From Gymnorhina tibicen (lineage: Eukaryota > Chordata > Aves > Passeriformes > Artamidae): a DNA stretch of 64,000 bases. The stretch spans positions 89,182 to 153,181 of the forward strand of contig VXAZ01002122.1 in the NCBI GenBank assembly GCA_013399875.1, in the 5' to 3' direction. The notes below the pieces were generated by a model. That model saw only the letters and a list, made by a program, of their open reading frames with translations, searched no databases and was not told the origin of the DNA. Shown piece after piece: positions 33,289 to 45,262 of the stretch (the first letter of the stretch is position 1; each line of letters begins with the position of its first letter). The position numbers and the translations under genes are program-made.

Positions 33289-33994
33289 GGCAGCTGAGGG
33301 AGTCCAGAGTCACCCGAACTGGAGGGGCAGAAGGAGCGGTGGGTGAGGAGCAGGAGGGGAGGGAGACACCACTGGAGCCGCATATCTCTTGCTGCACTAA
33401 ATCTCATTGACCTCTGAACCCTCTCCCCCACCACGTTATACTCATCTGGGATGGGGGTTCTTCACCTTTGAAGACCTTGAAGGCCCTTCCTCACACACTC
33501 CTGGGGACAGATGTGACTCAATCTCTCTGCACTTCCTTCTGACAGAGCCTTTGTTGTAAGGGATGAGCCACCCGGCCAAGTCCCTGCCACCAACTCCCTG
33601 CCTGATTGTGCACGTTGGTGGAAACTGGCAGCACGATCTGCTGGAGCAGGCCAGGATCAACAGCCAAAGGGGAAATGGCTGCTCCTGCAGCGCTGGGGTG
33701 CTGGGACGTGCCAGGGACTGGTTTTCTGTCTCACAGGTGATACCTGAGACGGCCCAAGCACAGGTGAGAGCGGGGCTGCAGAAAGCGAGAGTCCGTGTGT
33801 GTCACAGCCCGTGTGTGTCACCAGCATGTCACCCTGGCCAGCGCTCTGCTCCCACTCCCAGCAGCAACGCTGGAGGTCCCGACAGTCAAACCGGCTCTGC
33901 AGCTCAGCCTGGGGCTGCCCCGTGTGAGGAGGGTGACACGCTAAGCCTGATCCGGAGCTTTACTGCACCGGATTTACAAACCCAGGTGACTTAC

Positions 33995-34070
33995 AACCGT
34001 CTGGGCTGTGAAGGTGTCTGCCCTGGCAAAGGGATTCACAGAACTCCGGGTCGCTCCCACTTTTAAAGAA
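33995..34070 (-). promoter_or_regulatory. GJB3: TATA-type promoter and non-coding exon 1 of GJB3 (inferred)
   Basis: On minus, a TATA-like TTTAAAAG (34060-34067) is followed about 30 bases on by a possible start near 34,030-34,035. About 40 bases later comes a splice donor, GTT|GTAAGT, with the exon ending at 33995. The intron to the coding-exon acceptor would be about 0.68 kb, typical of connexin genes. Spacing and consensus are good, but there is no transcript evidence. Confidence 0.45.
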
Positions 34071-34079
34071 TTGCTGCTG

Positions 34080-37000
34080 CCTGTTGCCCACCCAGTGCCT
34101 TCCGAGACGTACCTGGAGGAGGCTCAGGCTCCTTCCCCGCTCATCGGGGGCTGTGGGGTGGGGAGTGTCCAGCATGGGGCATGGCCGAGTAGCGATGGCA
34201 AACTGGTGATCAGGGTCCTCTCACCCAGTGCACTGCGGTGTCCCAGGGCTGCGGGGACAGAACAGAATCTGGAGCACTGCCTGGAGCCCTTGGAGCTGTC
34301 TGGGAGCCCGTCTTTGGCCAGGGCCACTCTGCAGCAAGCCCCAAACCTGTGGCTGTGCTCCCACACTTCTGGCTCAGGGACGCACTGGGAAGTGTGGCTG
34401 AGCCGAGTGGCCCCAGGCTGGGGTCCCCGGCAGCGTGTGCCAAGTGCCAGGGCCGTGCCTCTGCCCATGCCCACACACCTTCCCTCACCGCCCCGTCTGA
34501 AACCAGATCTTCCTCCCTGGCAAACCCTCGGCTGGGAGTCCAGGTGGGGAGCAATCACTGTGCTCCCACCCAACCCTTGGATTTAAAACTGGGAGAGGGG
34601 AGCTGCTGTTTTGCCCCCGAAAGCTGGTGTTGATGGAACCTGGAGCCTCTGCATGCCCCCAGAGCCTGTGCCCCCTCACCAGCCTGCCAATTCACCCATG
34701 CCCCCATCCCTGGTGCCAGTGAGACCACCCAGTGCCCACCTGCCCGTAACCCACCTGCCCAGCACCCGTGTGCCTGGTTCAGCCCAGCGCTGGCTCCAGT
34801 CATGGACCTGCAGTGGGGCCGGAAGGGGACGTGATCTCCGTGCCAAGCTCTGCGCCAGTCCCCGTGTCCGGGGGTGTGTGCAGCACTGTGTGAGCCCCAC
34901 AGGCCCCCCAGTGCTGGCTGGCAGCCAGACGGAGCAGGGGCAGCGCTCAGGTGTGCTCAGCTGTGCCGGCAGTGCCAGTTTGCCTCCCGCAGAGCCCGGC
35001 ACCCTTGCCAGCCCCCAGGATGCCAACCCCCTGTGTCACAACTGAGTCCTGCCCCGTGTGGGCGCAGGGCGTTGGACCCGACAGCTCCCGGCTCCCACCT
35101 GGGGTGCAAACTCATCAGAACCACTTTTCTCGGGGGGCCTCCGCCTCTTTTGGTCCCTGGGGAGGGCGGTGGGACACAGGAGCAAGGCCTGGGGTGGCCA
35201 TCGCTGCTCCTCAAGGTGCCACACTGTGCCATCCCCCTGCATCGCCCCATGGGATGGGGAGCCCGGCATGCCCTGTGGGGTCCCGACCTGGCACCGTGTG
35301 ATGTTGGGATCCCCACCTTTGACCCCACAGTCCCAGCAGCCCCAAGTCCCACCTGTACCCTGTTACACCTTAACACAGCTCCCACCTGCACCCCGTTACA
35401 CCACAGGGCTGTCCCCGCTCAGCCAGCAGGTCCCTGGCAGCCCCACAGTACCCTGTGCCCCGGGCGGTACCTGTCCAGGTGGGAAAGGGCCGGACGAAGG
35501 TGTCCAGATCCGGGCGCCTCTCGGAGCAGGGAAGCTCCTTCCCAGCCACAGCCCTCCTGCACCCAGGTTTGTCTGAGGCGCTGAGTGTGCGAGGGGAGGG
35601 GAAGGTGGTTGGTTCGGTTCCCAGTAACTGGGTGAGTCTGGCAAACAGCTCCGGAGAGGTTCTTGTCTGCGCACATGCACACACACGCTCAGCCTGAACA
35701 ACAAAGGCAGGTCAAATCCCGCAGCGAGATCAGCAGAGACGGATTCCTCCACAGGAAACACCAGCAGCTCTTTCCAGGTGATGTCCCATCCCCTGCAGGG
35801 ATGGTCTGGGCACTGCAGACTCAGCAGCAAGAGCGGGGACCTCGCACTGTCCCCTAGCTGTGGGCCCACCAGCAACCATCGCTGAGAGTCCCGGATTACA
35901 CAATCGTAACCCACTTTTTAAATGATTTTGCCTTAGTAATAGTTTTGCAACAGCTCATCGGTATCTCCAACCTACAGGAGCTTGCAGCCACCGCCCTGGC
36001 GGGGCCGGTGTGGCCAGATGGGACCTTTCCCATAGAGCAGGGTGGCAGCAGGGTCCCCTTGCAGCAGGACCCTGCCCTGCTGCTGCCTCACTCCACACCC
36101 CCATGGGACCTCGGAGGTGTCCCTAAGGGGGTGTCCCTCTCCCCAGAGCACCGGTGGCTCCCAGGAGGCTGAGTCAGCCCCATCCCACCGGATGCCCCGT
36201 GGATCAGCCCCGATAAATGCCTATGCCGACGTAGCTGGGCAGGAATGTTCTTCCCTTCGCCTGCGGCTCACGCGGTCTCTTGAGTGCCCTGAGGCTTCCC
36301 TGGAATCCTCCGGCACACCCTGGGGCCGATCAGCCGTGCTCGGAACCTCACTCGGCACCTCGCCAGGGCCACCCCTCCCATGAAGAGCCCCGGGGTGCTT
36401 GGTGCCCGGAGAGATTTGCTCCCTGCTCTCCTGGCAGACAAAGAGCCACTTGCCCGGAGGCTTTTTGGCTCCAGGAGGTCAAATAAAGCCAGTGAGGGTT
36501 TGCCAGGCTGGGGACGCACAGGAATGGGAGCCCAGGAGACCCAAAGTAAACCCTGGTGGGAGCCTGGGGGTGCAGAACGGGGTGAGCCTGGAAGAGGGGG
36601 CAGACATGGGCACCCCCATCCCGGATGAGAACCAAGCAGGGGCTCCGGAGCTTTCCCTCACCCCGGAGCTGCCCGGATCAGGAATTTGAGCTATGTTGTT
36701 GCAGAGAGCTGGTGTGGCAGGAGCTCGGCAGGAATCTGGGGGCTGTGGCCTGCGAGATGAAAAACCCTGGAGAGAGGGAAGTTGTCGAAAAGCACCGGCA
36801 GCCCTGGTTCGTTGCAGAGGCGGCTGCTCCCTGCCCCACAGCCAAACCCTGTAGGGGCCAGGAGAGGAGCGGGGCCGGATCACCCCTGGGCAGCCTCTTG
36901 CCTGCAGTTTTGGAATTTCAGGAGCGGCCATGTGGTCACGGTGAGAAAGTTCAGGTGCTTTTGGCATGGGCAGAAGTTTTCCCTCAGGCAGTTGGGTGGG

Positions 37001-39050
37001 GAGCGGAAACACCCCGAGCTCTGCAGTGTTTTGAAATGCTGAGCTGGGTGTTAGGGTAGCATAAATCCATCAAAGGGCACATCCCTACACCCCCTCTATC
37101 ATCCCTCTGCCAGTGTGGGCACAGGGACAAGGTGCCAGCACGGTTCTGCAGACCTCAGCACCTGGGAGCTTCAGGGAGATGCCCAGGGCACGTCACCCTG
37201 CTGCCACCCTGCTCTGACAGGGTGACAGGTGAAAGGTCTCAGTGCCAGATGTGAACACTGAAACACCCACTGACTTACAGAGGCCCAAACTCGGCTCCTC
37301 CATAAAGGAAAAACCCAAACAGTGGAGCAGGCGGACGCCAAACCAGCAGGAAAACATCAAAGTCTCTTTAAAAAGGTCTTAAACAGGGCATGGCAGGATT
37401 CTGCCTGCCAACAGCTGTCCCCCTCCAGGGCCACATCCCCAGGGATGAGACTCCCCCGCAAGAGCAGGGGCACAGGAGTCACAGGATCCTGGGAGCCAGC
37501 AGCCGGGGCTAGACATAAATCAGAAAGTTTCGCCTCAATTCCCAGCAAACAGGCGGGTTTTGGCCAGGGAAGAAACAAGCCCAAGCTAGGCAGGCTGACC
37601 TGTGCACTCTCCACATCCCTGCCTGGGCTGGAGTTAGTGGTAGGTTTCTTTAAAATCCCCTCACCCCAAGATTTAGGAGGTCTTCGGGGACCCCACAAGC
37701 AAATACAGGGAATTTTCTGTGTGATGACGCAAAATCTGGGAAATATTCAGCTTTTATTGTGACACAACCCCTGGTTTGCTGAAACTGGTCCTGCCTCTGT
37801 GTCCCAGGAGGTGTCCCAGTATCCAGGCCCCTGTTTTTGCTGCACCAATGGGGGGAACACATCAAAAGAAGCAGCCAAACTCTCCCATTTTTCCGGCCGA
37901 CCGCTGCTTATCCCAAGCCTGGATGGTGCAAGACACCCAGAGCTCTGCAATATTTGCTCTGAGCACGACAAAATGGCACAACACCACCCAGCAACTGGAT
38001 CTTCAGGTGTCTCGCAACGGGCAGCAGCTCCAGCTGTGCTTTGATGTGGGCAAGTGGGACAGGGTGGTTTTTCTGGGGCTCGTCTCTGTCCCGATTAGCG
38101 CCTGCAGAGGGGAACACCTCGGGGTTTCACTCAGCAGCCTGGAGCAGGAGCGGCCAGCCTTGCTGGAAAACAAACAGCCCAGCCCATGCTCTTTAAATTG
38201 GGGCAAATGGCTGGCACACAAAGAACAACTTGTGTCCTCTGGTGTTACAGGCTTCATAAAGAAAACTTTCAGGTGGATAATCCAGCAACAGGAGTGGATG
38301 GAAGGAAGGCAGTGCCAGCACAGCTTCTCCTAAGAAGAAGTGGAAAAAAATCTGTCTGTATTTCACCTTCTGCCTCTCTGACCTCAAAGGTCCCCAAACT
38401 CACTGGTGTCACACAAGGAGCTGCTGTGTGCTCAGAGGGTTCCGTGCCAGTGGCCAGGATCTCCCCAGGGCTTCTCCACCATCCTCACCCTCATCAGGGC
38501 TGGTTCAGTCCCTGCCCTCCCATCCAGCAGTGCTGCAGCCCTGCCTGCGCTTGGCTTCTCTTCAGCCCTGCCTGTCCTCGGCATCCCCCTGGCCACAGCA
38601 GCCCCTGTGCTCCCCCTGCAGCACATCCAGCAGGTCCTTTCCCCAGGATGGGCTGTGGGAAGGAGCTCAGTTTTGCCCACAGAGGGTCTCAGCTGGATCG
38701 CTGCGATGATCTGTCACTGGGAATGGCCTCAGTCATAAAGGACACAGCGATGGTGTTCCCCCGCCCCCTGTGCCACTTCCTTTGGGACAGAGCCAGGGAG
38801 AGCTGGCACCGTTGCTGCTCATGGAAAAAATAATTATCACACCCTCTAAGTAAAGCAAAACCAGTAACAGATTGTGCTGCATGTTCAATGTTAATGTTAC
38901 TTGTGAGTGCATTTGCCATGAAATTATTGTTAATTATTCATACCAGCTAATGCTCAGCTCCCTCTGATGGCCTTGGAAATGGCAGCACTGCCCGTGTCAC
39001 GGCCGAACGCGATGTATTACAACAACAAACGAGATCAGATTTTGCCAGTT
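34080..39050. other. Spacer between GJB3 and the GJB5-type gene; no GJB4
   Basis: In mammals GJB4 lies in this interval. I looked for connexin hallmarks on both strands (C-x6-C-x3-C loop, RPTEK, WxDExxDFxCNT) and found none, intact or broken. The sequence is GC-rich and unique, with small AT-rich patches (35,890-35,955; 38,820-39,075). A minus-strand AATAAA at 37753-37758 could be a distal end for the GJB5-type gene. Confidence 0.6.
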
Positions 39051-39080
39051 AATGTTATTGTTTAATCAATGGTTGGGGGT
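38820..39080. promoter_or_regulatory. AT-rich island 3' of the GJB5-type gene
   Basis: About 260 bases carry AATAATTATCAC, ATGTTAATGTTAC, AATTATTGTTAATTATTC and TTAATGTTATTG. It contains a minus-strand ATTAAA (39060-39065) that may be the poly(A) signal of the GJB5-type gene, roughly 0.6 kb after its stop. The rest looks like a conserved non-coding element. Confidence 0.3.
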
Positions 39081-39653
39081 TTTTCCTCTCCTGTGTTTGG
39101 CTGTTTTGCTCAGGTGTTTTCCCCTGGCCAGGCAGGATGATCCAGCAGCCCACAGCAGGTGCTGCCTGCCCGGCCAGATCCTGACACCTGCACTTTGCCA
39201 CAGTGGCTGCGGCACCAGGGACCTGCTCTTGTCCCCACTCAACTAATGAGTGTTATTAATGACAATTGCGTCAGTCTGAGGTGGCCCTGACACCCACTGA
39301 GTGGCTGATGTAGGGTGAGACATAGGAAGAGGGGTTTCCTGGGGGATTAGGGTGTCTGTCCTGGCTGGTACAGGCTTAGAGTCTGGGCACCACTGTCAGT
39401 TCACAGCTGCCATGGAGCTGCTGGTCCCTGTCACTCCCAGGGACAGCATGCGTCCTACAGCCCCTGCTTTACCCCAAACTCAGCAGGATGATGTTAAGTG
39501 CCTTTCCCAGGACAGGAGAAGCAGAGACCCCCCGGGCATAGCCCAATTCCAGGGTGCTGCCACCCTCAGCACTCCTGCACTGGGGCACAGAGGAGGAAGA
39601 GCTGGATGGAGTTGCAGGCCAGGTGAGCGGCTCCTGCTTTCTCCTGGGCAGTG

Positions 39654-40481
39654 CTAGGAACGAGCCTCATCCTCGGACAGCGTGCTGGGGCAGGGGGCCG
39701 CGAGTGGGATGGTGGCCGTGGGGGGTTTGTAGTCCACCCCATGGAACACCTGCCCGCCCGTGCCCACGGGGTCAGCGCAGGAGACGGGGCAGTCGTGGCT
39801 GTGCCGCCGGCTGTCCTCCCCGCTGGCCTCCAGGCGCTCGCGGCACCGCTTCCCAATCAGGTAGGCGGCCTCAACAAGGCTCAGCACAACGCAGACGCAG
39901 GCTGTGACCACCATGAAGAGGGTGAAGATGTTCTTCTCGGTGGGCCGGGAGATGAAGCAGTCCACCACATTGGGGCAGGGCGGCAGCTCGCACTTCACCA
40001 CCCGGGGCAGGGTGTAGTTCCTGTATAAGTGGTAGAAGATGTAGAGGAAGACCATGTCCACGCCGGCCTTGAAGATGAGGCTGAACAGGTACGTCCACCA
40101 GAGCCCGCCCCGCTTCTTGCCGGGGTTGGGGTAGATGCAGCGATAGCTGTCCCCGCCAGCCTCACGGAGCCTCTGCTCCTTGGCCTCCCGGTAGGCCACG
40201 TGCATGAGGACCAGGAAGGACGGACACGTCACCAGGATGAGCTGCAGGGCCCAGAGGCGGATGTGGGAGACAGGAAAGAAGTGGTCATAGCACACATTGG
40301 TGCAGCCCGGCTGCCGCGTGTTGCAATCGAAGTCCTTGTGGTCATCGCTCCAGACCCGCTCGGCCGCCACCAGGTAGACCAGCAGGCGGAAGATGAAGAC
40401 GAGGGAGAGCCAGATGCGGCCGAAGGCTGTGGAGTACTTGTTGACCCCGCTGAGGAGCCCCTCGAACACACTCCAGTTCAT
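39654..40481 (-). CDS. GJB5: GJB5-type connexin (connexin 31.1), gap junction beta subunit
   Basis: A 275-aa beta connexin, one coding exon. [40 protein letters not shown] and GGLWWTY point to GJB5; human GJB4 differs at many of these sites (MNWAFLQG, EEVWDDEQ). Loop 1 has C53, C60 and C64; loop 2 has C164, C169 and C175 (C-x4-C-x5-C, unlike GJB3). Membrane segments lie near 21-41, 73-95, 127-150 and 186-209. The tail has little similarity to mammalian GJB5. An acceptor with a long pyrimidine tract (TCTTCTCTCTTCCCAG; exon starts at 40505) lies 24 bases before the ATG. Two blocks, residues 10-26 and 53-82, are identical at the DNA level to GJB3. Mammalian GJB5 is epithelial and a poor channel former. 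Confidence 0.92.
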   Translation of the reverse strand: MNWSVFEGLLSGVNKYSTAFGRIWLSLVFIFRLLVYLVAAERVWSDDHKDFDCNTRQPGCTNVCYDHFFPVSHIRLWALQLILVTCPSFLVLMHVAYREAKEQRLREAGGDSYRCIYPNPGKKRGGLWWTYLFSLIFKAGVDMVFLYIFYHLYRNYTLPRVVKCELPPCPNVVDCFISRPTEKNIFTLFMVVTACVCVVLSLVEAAYLIGKRCRERLEASGEDSRRHSHDCPVSCADPVGTGGQVFHGVDYKPPTATIPLAAPCPSTLSEDEARS

Positions 40482-40839
40482 GGCTCCCCGATCCCGTTAG
40501 CCGGCCTGGGAAGAGAGAAGACACTGAGACGCTGAAGAAGCAGCAAGAGGTCGCCATCAGAGCCCCTGTGTGCCTCAAAGCACTGAGCCATGCTCCTGGG
40601 ACCATCTCTGACCTGTGCTGGCACGCGAGGACACCCCTGACACTTGCCCCAGCACAGACCTGGTCCGGGTGACACGTCTCCTCCGAGCACCGTCCCCCAC
40701 TCTGGGAACACGGGGACCTGGCAACGCTTGGGGCTTCTGCCGCAGCCACAGCATCCTGCAGCCACCACCAGGTCCGGCCCACGGCTCGGCCCCCATCCCG
40801 CCGCAGCTCCCGCCTCGTTGCCCAGGTATTTGTTATTCA

Positions 40840-41690
40840 TTTTCCTTACGTTGCCAGCCTGGCCCAGGCGGACAACAAATGGGAGCAGCCGGGGCGTGAC
40901 TCACCCGGCTGCGCTGCCGCGTCCTCTCCCATCACTGGAATCTGCCGTCGCCTCCGTGCTCCCCCGGGCAGTGCAGGAGGAGCTCTGCGCCACCGCTCCG
41001 GGTCCCCACGCCGTGCCCACGCACCGGCGAGCCCACGGCAGGGCAGAGGCAGCAGCTGGGCTGGGGGGCTGCACAGCCCCTGCAATGCCGAGGAGCTGCC
41101 TTGGGGCCGGGCAGCCAAACCAACCAATTTTCACCGGCCCCACGCCCCTGCGTGGACGAATTGACCCCGGCTTGCATCGTGCCGGACAAACACACCCCAC
41201 GCGCCGTGGAGCTGCAGCCGAGCAGGACTCCCAGGGCTGCGTTTGGCACTGGCTCTCCTTAAATATTTCACCTACCAGTGAAATAATAAGATTCCCCCTC
41301 GCCGAGGGGCTCTCAGGGGTGAACACATCCCCTGCTCTGCACAGCCCAGCCAATGCACCCACCCGCAGGACTGGAGTGACCACGGACGCTCCCGGTTCTC
41401 GTCCCTCCCGTGGGAGCCGGCGGCTCCCGTCTCACGGTGGATCCCTGGAGGAACGTGCAAACCCCAGATTCCTCCTTCCCTGTGCACGCTTCCGGCAGCA
41501 GCCCAGGCCGTGCCCATCTCCCTGGTGTCAGACGCACTTCCCCAGCGCCCTCCCACCTCCCCAGGGCCGGGGGTCGCAGCAGAGGAGGGTCCCCAGGCCG
41601 CTCACCTGCGGGTGTCCCTCGGCGGCGCTGCTGCGGGTCGGCGCCTGCCCAGGGCAGGAACGCATCGCCCGGTGCAAGAGACAGCACGTG
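40840..41690 (-). promoter_or_regulatory. GJB5: Candidate 5' exons and promoter of the GJB5-type gene
   Basis: The minus strand has three good splice donors upstream of the coding exon: AAC|GTAAGG near 40,850, CGG|GTGAGT near 40,893 and CGCAG|GTGAGC near 41,606. A TATA-like AAATATTTAAGG lies near 41,260. An AP-1 site adjoining an E-box (TGACTCACGTG on minus) lies near 41,687-41,697. The sequence does not decide which donor is used; alternative first exons are possible. Confidence 0.35.
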
Positions 41691-42019
41691 AGTCATCCCC
41701 GCGCTCCTGGGAGCGAGGAGGAGATTCCCGGGGGAAGGGATGAGGTTCCAGGCAGATCCCCACGTGTCCCACGGAATGCCAGATTTCCCGAGGCGAAGGG
41801 CGGCCCCGCAGCGCTGCCGTGCGGGGAAGGGCTGAGCCGGCTGCTCCGCCGTGGGGAAGGGTGGGAGCTCAGGGCTGTCTGCCCTCAGCTGCTGCAGGGA
41901 TGTCCAGCACAACCTGGGGTCCCTCCATGCCTTCCCTCCACCCATCCCCCTTGCTCCGAAGTGGCCGAAGCCCTGGGAGCCCCCGCCCACGGCACCGGGA
42001 GCCTCTCAGCCGGACACCG

Positions 42020-42145
42020 CCTTTAATAATCCTTTTTTATTGAAACTTTGCACCATGGCAATAATTTAGCAGAACCTTTATCCCTCACCACCCTCTGATG
42101 AATGGGTGGCAGTTGATTATTTCACTGGCAATTAATTAACTGCTT
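42020..42145. promoter_or_regulatory. AT-rich island upstream of the GJB5-type gene
   Basis: CTTTAATAATCC, GGCAATAATTTAGC, GTTGATTATTTC and GGCAATTAATTAAC form a cluster of TAAT cores in about 125 bases. It is a candidate conserved non-coding element. Confidence 0.3.
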
Positions 42146-42899
42146 ACCTGTGCTCCCCTCAACTGCAAGCTGGCACAAGTCTCTTCCCCATCACCCCTCC
42201 TTGATACCAGAATCTGGAGCCTGCCCAAGATGAGCCCCCAGCTCGGAGAACCCCCTCTTTGAGGTCTGACCCCCATCTCACAGCTCTGGGTTGCAGGGAT
42301 GGGGGTCAGAGGAGAGGCGGTCCAAGGAGAAGGTGCGGGGTGCAGGAGTTCAGGTACGGCTGGAGTCATTTGAGGAGCAAACACACGTTTCATTAGCAAT
42401 TCTGCTGGGGTTTAAAAAAAAATGTAGAGAAACAAATCTAAACAGCTGTAAAGTAAATTACCAGTGTTTGCGGATGGCTCCAGGGAAGAGTTCTGCAGTT
42501 TGAAATCAAACAAGCCCATTTTTATTTTTTTTAACATGCCTGTGTAGTGGCTGTGCCGGGAAGGGGGTTCCCAGGGGCTGGGTCCCCCCACGGGCAGGCA
42601 GGGAGGGCCCAGAGCAGCACCCATCCACCAGCACCCAGTGGTGGATGGGGGGACCTTCTGCCCCAGCTACCCCTAATTTTGTGGGTGTCAGAAGTGGCTC
42701 TTTGTGTCTTTCTGGGTTAAAATCTCCTCTTTTTAAAAAAATCCTCTTTTGGGGAGCTGCCAGTTGTGATGGGCAGTTTCTGCTCTGGGTAGAGCCCCCT
42801 CCAGCCCTCCACAGGTGAGTCCCCGGTGCAGGGGACACAAAGGTGTATTAATGGCAGCACTTTATCTTCCAGGAACAAGCCCCATTAGTACATTTTCAC

Positions 42900-43070
42900 T
42901 ACAACATGAAATATTAATAACACTTTGCATTTATATAGCGTCATTCATCCCGCAGTCACCAGCCAAGCCGCTGACATGAATCAAACACCGCAGCCAGCTC
43001 CGGAGGAGACAGGTAAACGGGATTAGACCCATTTTCCTGCTGCACACACTGAGGCACAGGCTTCTCTCCA
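42900..43070 (+). mobile_element. Ancient MIR/CORE-like repeat fragment (tentative)
   Basis: CACTTTGCATTTATATAGCGTC, followed about 90 bases later by CCCATTTTCCTGCTGC and CACTGAGGCACAGG, follows the order seen in old amniote MIR-like repeats (TTTATATAGCGCC, then CCCATTTTACAG and ACTGAGGCACAG). The middle part is lost or diverged. The identification is from memory of consensus sequences and is not an alignment. Confidence 0.4.
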
Positions 43071-43439
43071 GGTCGCTGATGCCACCGAGGATGTTTTGGA
43101 GGACAAAACCCGAACACGCGAGGCATGGGGCTGCCCTGGCCGGGGCTTCCTCCTCCCCCAGCTGCTGCAACTGCTATTTGCTGTTCCTGATACTGTGCTG
43201 ACAGTGCAGGGAGGGGAGTTGTTAGGAAACCTGTCAGCCCACGGAGAGCCAGGCCCTGACACAACCCGAGGGCTCCAGCAGCATGAAAGAGTGAGCGGAA
43301 AACCAGCGGGGAAAGAAAGGGCTCTTTTCATCTTATTAAAGAGCCTTGTATTTAAACCCTCCTCCAGCTCTGTAGCACAGGGTGATTGCGAAGGCTTTTA
43401 CACACCAGCTCAGCAGGACTCGCTCCTGCTGCCGGAGAT

Positions 43440-43670
43440 GCTGCATGCAGATGCTGGTTAGCAGGGCGGAATCCCATAATTGATGACGGATAAGGACAGA
43501 CAAACAACTCCTGGGCAAAGCTCCGGAGCGGTGCTGAGCGGCAGGGAAGGGGTGTGGGCACAGCCCGGCCGCCCACTGCTCGGCTGTCCCCAACACCATT
43601 GTTATTCCGTGAAGAAGGCACCTTGTTTGCAGATAATTAAAAAACCCCAAACAGATTAGTGAAAATTAAA
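43440..43670. promoter_or_regulatory. AT-rich patches, candidate non-coding element
   Basis: CCCATAATTGATGACGG near 43,470 and CAGATAATTAAAAAACCCC near 43,631 lie close to CATTGTTATTCC (a SOX-type ATTGTT). Support is weak. Confidence 0.2.
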
Positions 43671-43929
43671 CACACAGAGCAGGGTGGATGGGGGCTCAGC
43701 CACCGGGAGAGTCGTGTGAGCATCGCTGGCTGTTGCTTCCAAACCGGCTGCTCCGTGCCTGGCTCAGCCCCGGAACCCGCTTTCCTCAGCCCCGTGGCTG
43801 CACTGCCAGCTGCGTTCCCCGTCCCACGGGACTGTTTAGAAGTTTTTCCACGGAAAACCCGCGTTCAAAGACTTGTCTGGATGAGAGCAGGCAAACCCTC
43901 CCCGGCCCAGCCCGGTCGCGGCCGTCTAA

Positions 43930-44110
43930 CACGGCCAGCACCCATTAATCTTACATTTAAACGTGAGGCTGCAGGGAGTAGCCTCATTTCTAGGGAGACC
44001 TTAATTAATCACCGACTCAAACCGCCTCGATGAGGTGGTTTGCTACCGAGGAGATAAATTCACGTGCTCAGCAGTGGCTGAGGATGAGGATGAGGTTAGC
44101 AGGGACCTAA
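43930..44110. promoter_or_regulatory. AT-rich island with TTAATTAATC core
   Basis: CCCATTAATCTTACATTTAAACG and CCTTAATTAATCACCG are followed by a moderately GC-balanced, non-repetitive stretch with an ATCACGG tail. It is a candidate conserved non-coding element. Confidence 0.25.
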
Positions 44111-44459
44111 ATCACGGCAGCTGACGGTGGTGAGCAGAGCAGGGGACAGGGCACATCTGTCCGGTGATACCTTCCGCTGCACCGGGAGGCGGATGAATGG
44201 GACACAGGAGAGGTGCTGCTGTGGCTCTTTGCCCCTAAAAAGGCAGAAATGAGTGTTCTCAGCCTCTGCAGACCACGCTCTTGCAACGGTAGCAAGGGAA
44301 AGACGTGGAGGACAAATTCCTAAGCAGGAGGGGACCGTGGGCAGTCACACAGCCCCAAAACCCAGGCGGGGAGGGGTTGGGGGACTTGATGCCCTCAGAG
44401 TAGGACCAGAGTTCAACCCGGCGCTCAGCCCCGCTGACTGTCAGGGAAGGACCCATTAG

Positions 44460-44900
44460 TGCCTGTTTTGGGTTGTTTGGCCAAATAATCACAGTGCGAA
44501 GGACATCGTCGCCCTTGCGACTGACCTTGGCAGCCTCCAAATGGGCGACCCGCAGGTCAAAGTCTTTATATCCCATTACCAGGCTCCTGAGTCACGCCTG
44601 TCTCCTGGCAAGTTACATTCTTTTCAGATGGCAGCTAAACGGGAAAGAGGTCGCGCTCCCAATACGGCGACAATAGGACATGACAGCAGTTTTCTGAGTG
44701 ATTAAGCCTCAGGTGATGTCGGGGCTACAAGACAAGTGGCTGAAAGCTGAAAGACTTTAATCACCTCGGACACGGCATTGCATCCTCGCACTCCATCCTG
44801 CCAGGGTGGGTTTTTAGTGCGAAACAGGAGCGATAATAAAAATAATCCAGCCCAGCCTGCTCACCCACCCGTTAGTTATCCGTGCTGCTGTTAATAACCA
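44460..44900. promoter_or_regulatory. Candidate conserved non-coding block
   Basis: About 440 bases of balanced composition and no repeats contain CCAAATAATCACAG, GCAGGTCAAAGTC (nuclear-receptor half-site), CTTTATATCCC, GAGTGATTAAGCC, CTTTAATCACC and GCGATAATAAAAATAATCC. It is directly followed by the locally duplicated segment. Confidence 0.3.
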
Positions 44901-45262
44901 GCCCGGGCAGTCTGTTGGCCCTCAAAGAGCCTTCTGCAATAAATCAGCCCTGATGCCTTAAAACAACTGTCCGGGGCCGGCGGAGCTGACACTAGATGGC
45001 ATTGGGAGAACGCGCCGCGCGGCACCGCCGCCTTCCACGGAACAGTCTGGCAAAACAGAGCCCAAAACTCAGGATGACGGAGCAGAAAATGTCTCAGCCG
45101 GGGAGAGGCCAGCAGCTCACCTCCATCCTCACACCCACGAGCTCACCTTCATCCTTACACCCACCAGCTCACCTCCATCCTCACACCCACCAGCTCACCT
45201 CCACCCTCACACCCACCAGCTCACCTTCATCCTCACACCCACCAGCTCACCTTCATCCTCAA
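44898..45262 (+). repeat. First copy of a 449-bp-offset local duplication
   Basis: The sequence from 44898 recurs at 45347 with only about three substitutions in the first 220 bases (for example CCCGGGCAG against CCCTGGCAG). It ends in a 26-bp minisatellite and is cut by a gap. This is either a real tandem duplication or an assembly artefact. Confidence 0.9.
45116..45262 (+). repeat. 26-bp minisatellite, copy 1 (about 5.6 units)
   Basis: The unit is CTCACCTCCATCCTCACACC followed by CACCAG, with TTCATCCT and CCACCCT variants. It continues into the gap at 45263, so its length is not known. Confidence 0.9.

Noticed and set aside
32440..33297. Long plus-strand frame opposite GJB3 (and a similar one opposite the GJB5-type gene)
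   Set aside because: It is an antisense shadow of connexin coding sequence; its acidic, repetitive composition follows from the complementary codons.
40644..42026. 460-codon plus-strand open frame upstream of the GJB5-type gene
   Set aside because: GC-rich, low in TA-containing stops, of random composition, with no homology I recognise, and antisense to the presumed GJB5 5' region.
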